Source: an uncultured Oscillospiraceae bacterium (GTDB lineage Bacteria > Bacillota > Clostridia > Oscillospirales > Acutalibacteraceae). Taken from it: 64,000 nt of DNA. The stretch lies in NCBI GenBank assembly GCA_900543795.1, contig UQSH01000003.1, positions 13,498 through 77,497 on the forward strand, written 5' to 3'. Below, in pieces: positions 6,775-13,798 of the stretch (the stretch's first letter is position 1; every line of letters begins with the position of its first letter). The position numbers and the translations under genes were made by a program. The notes below the pieces were generated by a model. That model saw only the letters and a program-made list of their open reading frames with translations, ran no database searches and was not told the DNA's origin.

Positions 6775-8712
6775 ATGGGACTTACTTTGGCTCAAAAACT
6801 TATTAAGGCTCATCTTGTTGACGGTGAAATGATTCCCGGCAAGGAAATTGGTTTAAAAATTGACCAAACTCTTACTCAGGACGCAACCGGAACAATGGCT
6901 TATCTTGAATTTGAAGCAATGGGCGTTGACCGTGTTAAAACCGAAAAGAGCGTTGCTTATATTGACCACAACACTCTTCAAACAGGCTTTGAAAACGCAG
7001 ACGACCACAGATATATTCAAACCGTAACTAAAAAGCACGGTATCTATTTTTCAAGGCCCGGCAACGGCATTTGCCATCAGGTTCATCTTGAAAGATTCGG
7101 TATTCCCGGAAAAACACTTATCGGCTCCGACAGCCACACACCTACCGGCGGCGGTATCGGTATGCTTGCAATGGGTGCAGGCGGACTTGACGTTGCCGTT
7201 GCTATGGGCGGCGGTACATATTATATTCCAATGCCGAAAATGACAAGAATTAATCTTCACGGCTATCTTAAGCCCTGGGTTTCCGCAAAGGATATTATTC
7301 TTGAGGTTTTAAGAATAATGAGTGTTAAAGGCGGAGTAGGTAAAATTATTGAATACGGCGGAGACGGAGTTAAAACATTAAGCGTTCCCGAAAGAGCAAC
7401 CATAACAAATATGGGTGCAGAGCTCGGTGCAACAACATCTATTTTCCCGTCTGATGAAATTACTCTTGCATTTCTTAAAGCACAGGGCAGAGAAAGCGAT
7501 TGGACAGAAATTCTTCCCGACGCTGACGCAGAATATGATGAGGTTATAGATATAGACCTCTGCTCGCTTGAGCCTATGGCGGCTTGCCCCCACATGCCCG
7601 ATAAGGTAAAAACAACAGATGAAATAGGAAAAATTAAGGTTGACCAGGTTGCTATCGGCTCCTGCACAAACTCGTCCTATGTTGATATGATGAAGGTTGC
7701 TTCTATCCTTAAAGGAAAAACGATTGCCCCAACAGTTTCGCTTTGCATTGCGCCCGGCTCAAAGCAGGTGCTTAATATGCTTGCACTCAACGGTGCCCTT
7801 TCCGATATGATTAATGCAGGTGCAAGAATACTTGAATCAGCCTGCGGTCCCTGTATCGGAATGGGACAAAGCCCTAACTCAAAGGGTGTTTCATTAAGAA
7901 CCTTTAACAGAAATTTCGAAGGCAGAAGCGGAACAAAGGACGCAGGAATTTATCTTGTTTCTCCCGAGGTTGCTGCTGCTTCGGCTCTTACGGGTTATCT
8001 TACAGACCCGAGAGAGCTCGGCGAAGCACCGAGCGTTGTTATGCCCGATAAATTCATTGTTAACGACAATATGATTGAGGCTCCTGCTTCTCCTGAGGAG
8101 GCAGACAAGGTTGAGGTTTTGAGAGGTCCGAATATTAAGCCGTTCCCGCAAACCGAGCCGCTTCCCGAAAGCCTTGAAGCAAAGGTTATGCTCAAGGTTG
8201 GCGACAATATTACAACAGACCATATTATGCCGGCAGGAGCAAAGATACTCCCCTATCGTTCAAATATTCCGCATCTTTCTCAATACTGCTTTGCAGTTTG
8301 CGACGAAAGCTTCCCCGAAAGAATTAAAGCAGAGGGCAAGGGCTTTATAGTTGGCGGTGCAAACTACGGACAGGGCTCAAGCCGTGAGCACGCAGCACTT
8401 GTTCCGCTTTATCTCGGCGTTAAAGCAGTTATAACAAAGAGCTTTGCAAGAATTCACGTTGCAAACCTTGTTAATGCCGGAATACTCCCCTTTACATTTA
8501 AAAACGAAAACGATTACGATAAAATTGAGCAGGGCGACGAGCTTGCGCTTGACGGTATAAGAGAAAAAATTGAAAAGAACGAAGCAGTTGTTCTTAAAAA
8601 TATCACAAAAGGCGAAGAATATGAGCTTGATTCTTCTCATCTTTCAGACCGTCAAAGAGATATGCTTTTATGCGGCGGCTTGCTTGACTACACAAGAGAA
8701 ATGAACAAATAA
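6775..8712 (+). CDS. acnA: Aconitate hydratase (short, Aquifex-type)
   Basis: This enzyme isomerises citrate to isocitrate through a [4Fe-4S] cluster. The 645-residue length and LAQKLIKAHLVDGEM start match the short aconitase family closer to isopropylmalate dehydratase than to 890-residue AcnA. Cluster cysteines are in GSCTNSS (near residue 297) and ACGPCIGMG (near 356 and 359). The C-terminal swivel domain carries GGANYGQGSSREHAAL. A GGAGG site lies 8 nt before the ATG. It is the first gene of a co-directional set with isocitrate dehydrogenase and rex, so it probably makes 2-oxoglutarate for glutamate synthesis under redox control. Citrate synthase is not in the window. Confidence 0.95.
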   Translation: MGLTLAQKLIKAHLVDGEMIPGKEIGLKIDQTLTQDATGTMAYLEFEAMGVDRVKTEKSVAYIDHNTLQTGFENADDHRYIQTVTKKHGIYFSRPGNGICHQVHLERFGIPGKTLIGSDSHTPTGGGIGMLAMGAGGLDVAVAMGGGTYYIPMPKMTRINLHGYLKPWVSAKDIILEVLRIMSVKGGVGKIIEYGGDGVKTLSVPERATITNMGAELGATTSIFPSDEITLAFLKAQGRESDWTEILPDADAEYDEVIDIDLCSLEPMAACPHMPDKVKTTDEIGKIKVDQVAIGSCTNSSYVDMMKVASILKGKTIAPTVSLCIAPGSKQVLNMLALNGALSDMINAGARILESACGPCIGMGQSPNSKGVSLRTFNRNFEGRSGTKDAGIYLVSPEVAAASALTGYLTDPRELGEAPSVVMPDKFIVNDNMIEAPASPEEADKVEVLRGPNIKPFPQTEPLPESLEAKVMLKVGDNITTDHIMPAGAKILPYRSNIPHLSQYCFAVCDESFPERIKAEGKGFIVGGANYGQGSSREHAALVPLYLGVKAVITKSFARIHVANLVNAGILPFTFKNENDYDKIEQGDELALDGIREKIEKNEAVVLKNITKGEEYELDSSHLSDRQRDMLLCGGLLDYTREMNK

Positions 8713-8734
8713 TCAGGAAAGGTGTGTAAATATA

Positions 8735-9910
8735 ATGGATAATGAAAAGCTTGCAATAGACGAGGCAGTTGAAAAATTCCGTGCATTAATGGAGGGTCAG
8801 CTTGCAAGAGCTAAAAAAATTAAAGAGGATAAGGATTTTGTTGATTATTCAAAGCTTGACACAATCGTTATCGGTATCTGCGGCGGCGACGGCATTGGCC
8901 CGATTATAACAAAGGAAAGCGAAAGAGTTCTTGCTTTCCTTCTTAAAGATGAGGTTAAATCCGGAAAGGTTACCTTTAAGGAAATAGACGGACTTACAAT
9001 TGAAAACAGAGCCGCCTGCCTTAAAGCAATCCCGGATGATGTTCTTGAAGAGTTAAAGGCATGCAATGTTATTCTTAAAGGACCGACAACCACTCCCCGT
9101 CAGGGCGACGGATGGCCGAATGTTGAATCGGCTAATGTTGCAATGAGAAAGGAGCTTGACCTTTTTGCAAATATGAGACCGGTTAAGGTTCCCGAGGAAG
9201 GCATTGACTGGACCTTCTTCCGTGAAAACACAGAAGGTGGCTACGCAGTTGGCTCATACGGCGTTAACATTACCGACGACCTTGCAGTTGACTTTACCGT
9301 TGCAACTCAAGAGGGCTGCGACAGAATTGCCCGCCTTGCTTATGAATACGCAAGAAAAAACAAGAAAGGCAAGGTTTCAATTATCACAAAAGCAAACATC
9401 ATCAAAACAACCGACGGAAAATTCCTTAACACCGCAAAGAAAATCGGCGAGGAATATCCCGAAATCGTTACTGATGACTGGTATATAGACATCACAACCG
9501 CAAAGCTTATCGACCCGATGAGAAGAAAGGACTTTAAGGTTTTTGTTCTTCCTAATCTTTACGGAGATATTATTACTGACGAAGCTGCTGAATTTCAAGG
9601 CGGTGTCGGTACGGCAGGCTCTGCAAACATCGGCAAAAAATATGCAATGTTTGAAGCAATTCACGGCTCTGCACCGAGAATGATTACAGAGGGACGAGGA
9701 AAATATGCAGACCCTTGCAGTATGCTTCGTGCTTCTGCTATGCTTCTTTCTCACATTGGCTATCAGGACAAGGCAGAAGCACTTGAAAGGGCTCTTGATA
9801 TTTGTATGCTTGAAGAAAAGAAGCTTACCGTTACCGGAAGAGACACAGGCTGCACATGTGAGGAATTCGGTGATTATGTTATGGAAACAATAACGAAATT
9901 ATCGAAATAA
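8735..9910 (+). CDS. icd: Isocitrate dehydrogenase (isocitrate/isopropylmalate dehydrogenase family)
   Basis: This enzyme catalyses oxidative decarboxylation of isocitrate to 2-oxoglutarate. The 391-residue protein has a ~40-residue N-terminal extension, then the family nucleotide and substrate motifs: GGDGIGP, NVESANVAMRKELDLFANMR (substrate loop), RENTEGGY, and a C-terminal EAIHGSAPR nucleotide-binding segment. These fit an NAD(P)-dependent monocarboxylating enzyme; cofactor choice cannot be decided by eye. It sits 22 bp after aconitase and 27 bp before rex. Homoisocitrate or isopropylmalate dehydrogenase is less likely because of the aconitase partner. Confidence 0.9.
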   Translation: MDNEKLAIDEAVEKFRALMEGQLARAKKIKEDKDFVDYSKLDTIVIGICGGDGIGPIITKESERVLAFLLKDEVKSGKVTFKEIDGLTIENRAACLKAIPDDVLEELKACNVILKGPTTTPRQGDGWPNVESANVAMRKELDLFANMRPVKVPEEGIDWTFFRENTEGGYAVGSYGVNITDDLAVDFTVATQEGCDRIARLAYEYARKNKKGKVSIITKANIIKTTDGKFLNTAKKIGEEYPEIVTDDWYIDITTAKLIDPMRRKDFKVFVLPNLYGDIITDEAAEFQGGVGTAGSANIGKKYAMFEAIHGSAPRMITEGRGKYADPCSMLRASAMLLSHIGYQDKAEALERALDICMLEEKKLTVTGRDTGCTCEEFGDYVMETITKLSK

Positions 9911-9937
9911 GGTTGATTAAAGAGAGAGGAAAACGGT

Positions 9938-10585
9938 ATGGATAAAAAAGAAGAGATTTCTATTTCCGTTATTAAAAGACTTCCCCGCTATTACCGATTT
10001 TTACAAAGCCTTAAAGAAAACGGCATTATAAGAATCAGCTCCAAGGAGCTTGCAAACAGAATGGGACTTACTGCTTCGCAGATACGCCACGATTTTAACT
10101 GCTTCGGCGGCTTCGGTCAACAGGGCTACGGATATAATGTTCCCGAGCTTCACGCTAAAATCGGAGAAATACTCGGAGTTGGCATTGAGCGCAAAGCAAT
10201 TTTAATCGGTGCAGGTAATCTCGGAAAGGCTGTTTGCAACAAGATTTTCGGAGTTAACAGCGGATTCAGGCTTATTGGTATTTTTGATAAAAACGAAGCA
10301 ATTTGCGGAAATATGATTAAAGGAATACCCGTTAGAAATATTGATTATCTTGAAAATTTCTGTATAGACAACAAGCCTGCCTGCGCAGTTATTTGCATTC
10401 CCTCAAACGATATGAAGGAGCTTACGGATTTACTTGTTAATTTAGGAATTAAAAGCTTTTGGAATTTCAGCAATTACGATATTGCAATGGCACATCCCGA
10501 GGTTCTTGTTGAAAATGTTCATTTAACCGACAGCCTTATGACGCTCGGCTATCTTACGGCAGCGGAGGGCAGGCAAAGTGATTAG
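9938..10585 (+). CDS. rex: Redox-sensing transcriptional repressor Rex
   Basis: Rex is a homodimeric repressor that leaves DNA when the NADH/NAD+ ratio rises. An N-terminal winged helix (residues about 15-75, SSKELANRMGLTASQIRHDF) is followed by the Rex hallmark GGFGQQGYGYNV and a Rossmann domain with GAGNLGKAVCN. A C-terminal domain-swap helix ends the protein, and the 215-residue length is typical. It is co-transcribed with aconitase and isocitrate dehydrogenase, suggesting autoregulation and redox control of that branch. Other likely targets in the window (ldh, ackA) are inference only. Its last 8 bp overlap the next gene. Confidence 0.95.
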   Translation: MDKKEEISISVIKRLPRYYRFLQSLKENGIIRISSKELANRMGLTASQIRHDFNCFGGFGQQGYGYNVPELHAKIGEILGVGIERKAILIGAGNLGKAVCNKIFGVNSGFRLIGIFDKNEAICGNMIKGIPVRNIDYLENFCIDNKPACAVICIPSNDMKELTDLLVNLGIKSFWNFSNYDIAMAHPEVLVENVHLTDSLMTLGYLTAAEGRQSD

Positions 10586-11264
10586 AATAAGCACAAAGGA
10601 AATAGTTGATTTGCTTCCATACGATCAAAACAAAGCAATTATTGTTGAAAAAAAGCCTTTATTAAACACAACGCAGTTTAAGGCTTCGTACAGCGTTATT
10701 GATTTTGAAAGGAAAGCAAAAGAGGTTTTAACAAAAAGTGCCTATCTGTTAAAAAAATTCGGCTCCTCATACAAGCAGATAAGCGAAACTATACCGAATT
10801 TTGTTCAATGCAATGCCGCAACGCTTTATGACAGGCGCATACTTGTTCTTTATCCAAACGGCGAAGCGGGAATTTTTGAGAGGGACGGAGAGCTTTCTTG
10901 GAGCGGATATTTTAAATATCACGACCACCCTGTTAAATCACTTGCTCTTGAAAACAAATACTTTTGGTGTATCTGCCCTGCCGAAAACTGTGCAATAAGA
11001 TACACCTGCCAAAATATGCAGGTTGATTTAAGAATAGGCGGTAAAGACGCTTCAACCTTTGAGAGCCCAACACATATTTCCGTTTATAACAATGATATTT
11101 ATGTTTGTGCATCCGGAAATAAGGTTAGAAAAATCGACGGTATGAATTTTACTGTTTCCGATTACATTACCTTTGAAGAATCGGTTTATCAATATTATAA
11201 TTTCGGAAAATATTCTATTGCCGTTTTAGCAAGCGGAACGTATCTGCTTGAAGACAACAAATAA
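10578..11264 (+). CDS. Conserved-looking hypothetical protein, translationally coupled to rex
   Basis: I do not recognise this 228-residue protein. It starts with GTG inside the last codons of rex, behind GGAGGGCAGG, so coupled translation is likely. It has no signal peptide or membrane segment. The first ~70 residues look helical. The rest is rich in short beta-strand-like, aromatic-containing segments (LYPNGEAGIFERDGELSWSG, KYFWCICPAENCAI, NNDIYVCASGNKVRKIDG) resembling blades of a small beta-propeller. Five cysteines are present but no metal-binding CxxC pair. Its position suggests a function tied to redox regulation or central carbon metabolism; nothing in the sequence proves it. Confidence 0.8.
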   Translation: MIRISTKEIVDLLPYDQNKAIIVEKKPLLNTTQFKASYSVIDFERKAKEVLTKSAYLLKKFGSSYKQISETIPNFVQCNAATLYDRRILVLYPNGEAGIFERDGELSWSGYFKYHDHPVKSLALENKYFWCICPAENCAIRYTCQNMQVDLRIGGKDASTFESPTHISVYNNDIYVCASGNKVRKIDGMNFTVSDYITFEESVYQYYNFGKYSIAVLASGTYLLEDNK

Positions 11265-11288
11265 TCTGTTTAAAAAAGCTTTATAAAA

Positions 11289-11332
11289 TAATCGGGCGTA
11301 ATTAGGATTCAATTTCTGATTACGCCCGATTA
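11289..11332. terminator. Bidirectional terminator between the rex operon and ldh
   Basis: TAATCGGGCGTAAT (11289-11302) pairs perfectly with ATTACGCCCGATTA (11319-11332), flanked by T-rich sequence on both strands. It serves two convergent transcripts and ends next to the ldh stop codon. Confidence 0.8.
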
Positions 11333-12283
11333 TTAATTTAAACAACCTATTTCGTCAAGCATTTCCTTTAATATATCGGCAGAATGCTTAAACTTTCTTT
11401 TTTCCTCGGAATTAAGTGAAAGCTCGAGTATTTCACGAACTCCATTTCTGTTAATAACGGAGGGAACTCCTATATAAATATTCTTTTCGTCATACTGTCC
11501 GTTAAGATAAGCAGACACGGTAAACACGGAATTTTCATCGTTTAATATTGCTCGTGTTAATCGAGAAAGCACCATACCGATACCGTAATATGTTGCCTTT
11601 TTTGCTTTAATAATTTCGTATGCAGAATCTCGCACGCTGACGGCAATTTTCATTAAAACGCTCATCATATTTTCATTATAGCTTTCAAGCTGACTGACCG
11701 GCAAGACGGATATTTGCGCATTGCTCCATGCAACAAATTCAGAATCGCCGTGCTCGCCGATAACATAGGCGTGAACATTTCGAGGATTGAGCTTAAAATA
11801 ATCGCTCATCATATATCGAAGGCGTGCCGTGTCGAGCGTTGTTCCTGTTCCGAGCACCCTTTCGGGAGGAAATCCCGACAAGTCAAGCACAACCTTTGTC
11901 ATAACATCAACAGGATTACTTGCAACAAGAAAAACACCTTTAAAGCCGCTTTCAACAACAGGCTTTACTATCGTTTTAAAAACCTTATAATTCTTTTGAA
12001 GAAGATCACGGCGTGTTTCTCCTTCAAGCTGAGGAGCGCCTGCGCAAATAACAACCAAATCCATATCGGCGCAATCCTCATATTCGCCCGCATAGATTTT
12101 CATACTGCTTGGTGCAAACGGCAAACCGTGTGATAAATCGGCGGCCTCTCCCATTGCCCGTTCTTTATTAATATCAATTAGGCAAAGCTCATCGCATATA
12201 TCCTGATTAAGCATTGAATATGCAAAGCTCATTCCAACCATACCTACGCCTACTATTGCAACCTTTTTGCTATCATTCATCAT
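11333..12283 (-). CDS. ldh: L-lactate dehydrogenase
   Basis: This enzyme reduces pyruvate to L-lactate with NADH, regenerating NAD+. The 316-residue protein has the GVGMVG dinucleotide-binding motif (residues 12-17), LDTAR (Asp151, Arg154) and the catalytic His178 in IGEHGDSEF. The specificity loop reads AGAPQLEGETRRDLL: Gln85 at the substrate-specificity position favours lactate over malate dehydrogenase, which has Arg there. The start ATGATG lies directly after a terminator-like hairpin whose 3' arm supplies GGGTGAT, the only plausible Shine-Dalgarno. It converges with the rex operon; Rex control is usual for ldh but no clear operator is seen. Confidence 0.92.
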   Translation of the reverse strand: MMNDSKKVAIVGVGMVGMSFAYSMLNQDICDELCLIDINKERAMGEAADLSHGLPFAPSSMKIYAGEYEDCADMDLVVICAGAPQLEGETRRDLLQKNYKVFKTIVKPVVESGFKGVFLVASNPVDVMTKVVLDLSGFPPERVLGTGTTLDTARLRYMMSDYFKLNPRNVHAYVIGEHGDSEFVAWSNAQISVLPVSQLESYNENMMSVLMKIAVSVRDSAYEIIKAKKATYYGIGMVLSRLTRAILNDENSVFTVSAYLNGQYDEKNIYIGVPSVINRNGVREILELSLNSEEKRKFKHSADILKEMLDEIGCLN

Positions 12284-12325
12284 AAAAAATCACCCGAAGG
12301 TATTATTGCCATACTTTCGGGTGAT
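12284..12325 (-). terminator. Terminator-like hairpin containing the ldh ribosome-binding site
   Basis: On the minus strand ATCACCCGAA (12316-12325) pairs perfectly with TTCGGGTGAT (12289-12298), extended by five inner pairs around a 7-nt loop, then TTTTTT directly before the ldh ATG. It can end the upstream GNAT operon. Its 3' arm GGGTGAT also sits 7 nt from the ldh start, where a Shine-Dalgarno should be. Confidence 0.75.
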
Positions 12326-12363
12326 AATTCTTTTTAGCAACGGATTTATCTCGCTTAATTATT

Positions 12364-12906
12364 TTAAATTTCATATAAAAATTTAAAGCAATATGTTTTA
12401 GCGATTTCACCGGTGTCATATTTAATTTTAGGGTTTGTTTCGGGAGAGCCCAAAGGAGTCATACCTGCCTTTTCGGCTACACGCTTTGAAGCGGTATTTT
12501 CAATATCGCAGATATAAATGATTTCGTGAATATCCTGCGTTTTAAAATAATCAAGCACTGCCGAAACACATTCTGTTGCAACGCCTTGATTATTATATCT
12601 GAAATCAATCTTTTCGCAAAGGGAAAAGCGGCCTTCCTTTGAACCGTAAGGAGTTACATTAACAAGACCGATAATCTTCCCCTTAAACTCAATACCCCAG
12701 TAATAATAATCTTTTTTATGATATTTAAGGCATCTTCCGAAGCAAAGCTTGAACGCCTCAAAAGGAGTAAAAGCCCTGCGGCAAATGGAAAAACGAGAGA
12801 TTTCCTCGGAAGTGTACCAAGGATATACGGAAAAAATATCCCAAGGATAAATTTTTCTTAGAGTAAACCGTTTTGTTTTTATTTTTACAGTTCCTGTTTT
12901 GCTCAT
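12364..12906 (-). CDS. GNAT family N-acetyltransferase (RimJ/RimL-like)
   Basis: About 180 residues with the GNAT fold: N-terminal KIKTKRFTLRKIYPWDIFSV, the beta-4/5 region YYYWGIEFKGKIIGLVNVTP, and the acetyl-CoA pyrophosphate-binding segment RYNNQGVATECVSAVLDYF, then IENTASKRVAEKAGM. This order is typical of acetyltransferases of the RimJ/RimL type that act on amino groups of proteins or small molecules; the substrate is unknown. I chose ATG 12906 (MSKTG) because earlier in-frame codons overlap the phosphoribosyltransferase gene and do not look like a GNAT. The genes are almost contiguous, so they form one operon with the HIT protein and probably alaS. Confidence 0.85.
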   Translation of the reverse strand: MSKTGTVKIKTKRFTLRKIYPWDIFSVYPWYTSEEISRFSICRRAFTPFEAFKLCFGRCLKYHKKDYYYWGIEFKGKIIGLVNVTPYGSKEGRFSLCEKIDFRYNNQGVATECVSAVLDYFKTQDIHEIIYICDIENTASKRVAEKAGMTPLGSPETNPKIKYDTGEIAKTYCFKFLYEI

Positions 12907-12907
12907 A

Positions 12908-13447
12908 TCACTTAAAGAACAACGGAAGCTTTTCAAGGAAAATAATGTCGTCCCTGTCAGCCGCATCTCCCTCTGCAAGAGGCGCACAGCAGGCAACAAT
13001 ATCGGCTCCAAATTCATTAACAAGCCTTTTGACTGCTTCGATTGATTCGCCTGTTGATATAACATCATCAACAATAAGAACTCGCTTATCCTTTAACAAA
13101 TCGCCGTCCTCGTGGCCGAGATAAAGATACTGTGTGTTCTGCGTTGTTATGGAATTAACGGGAACCTTAACGGGATTATCCATATAAACCTTAACGCCCT
13201 TGCGAACAACAATATACTTTTTGCCGCTCTGCTTGCTCATTTCATATGCAAGAGGAATGCTTTTTGCCTCGGGAGTTACTATGTAATCAAACTCGGGAGC
13301 TTTTTTTATAAGCTCTGCGGCACATTTTTCCGTTAATTCAACATCGCCGAAAAGAATAAAAGCCGCAATATCCAATTTTTCGCTTACAGGGAATTTCTGC
13401 AATTCTCTTTCAATACCTGCAATTTTTAAAGTATAAGTGTTACTCAT
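12908..13447 (-). CDS. Adenine-type phosphoribosyltransferase family protein
   Basis: The 179-residue protein has a type I phosphoribosyltransferase fold with the PRPP motif VLIVDDVISTGES (residues 123-135), a YIVTPEAKSIPLAYEMS segment and a flexible-loop region YIVVRKGVKVYM as in adenine/xanthine phosphoribosyltransferases. It lacks a lid that would fix the base specificity by eye, so apt is possible but a PyrE-like or regulatory PRTase cannot be excluded. The start overlaps the HIT gene stop by 4 bp (ATGA), indicating a purine-nucleotide-related operon. Confidence 0.8.
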   Translation of the reverse strand: MSNTYTLKIAGIERELQKFPVSEKLDIAAFILFGDVELTEKCAAELIKKAPEFDYIVTPEAKSIPLAYEMSKQSGKKYIVVRKGVKVYMDNPVKVPVNSITTQNTQYLYLGHEDGDLLKDKRVLIVDDVISTGESIEAVKRLVNEFGADIVACCAPLAEGDAADRDDIIFLEKLPLFFK

Positions 13448-13785
13448 AATAATTTTTCTCCTAATTCAACACCGCCGATGATATGAAAATGAAGATGCAT
13501 AACGGTTTGACCGGCATCACTACCGCAGTTATTAATAACTCGATAGGAGGAAATGCCCTCGCTTTTCGCAATCTCGGGAATTTTTTCAAAAATATGCGCC
13601 ACATATTTACTGTTTTCGGCAGTAACATCATTAACGCAATCAATATGAATTTTAGGAACAACAAGCACATGAACGGGGGCAACGGGATTTATATCCCTAA
13701 AAGCATAAATCATATCGTCCTCGTAAACCCTTGTGCTTGGAATATCTCCGTTAATTATACTACAAAACAAACACATATTTTTCAT
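13444..13785 (-). CDS. HIT family (HinT-like) nucleotide-binding protein
   Basis: A 113-residue histidine-triad protein that hydrolyses purine nucleoside phosphoramidates or adenylates. The signature HLHFHII carries His97, His99 and His101; Cys5, Cys8 and His48 match the zinc site of many bacterial HinT proteins. It lies between alaS and the phosphoribosyltransferase gene and overlaps the latter. A position beside an aminoacyl-tRNA synthetase is suggestive because HinT cleaves aminoacyl-adenylates, but the link is inference. An alternative ATG at codon 4 is possible. Confidence 0.9.
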   Translation of the reverse strand: MKNMCLFCSIINGDIPSTRVYEDDMIYAFRDINPVAPVHVLVVPKIHIDCVNDVTAENSKYVAHIFEKIPEIAKSEGISSYRVINNCGSDAGQTVMHLHFHIIGGVELGEKLL

Positions 13786-13798
13786 CAGCCTTTCGAAT

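Noticed and set aside
8845..9754. Minus-strand frames inside icd and other long genes (for example 8845-9093, 9377-9754)
   Set aside because: Shadows of strongly coding plus-strand genes with no motifs.
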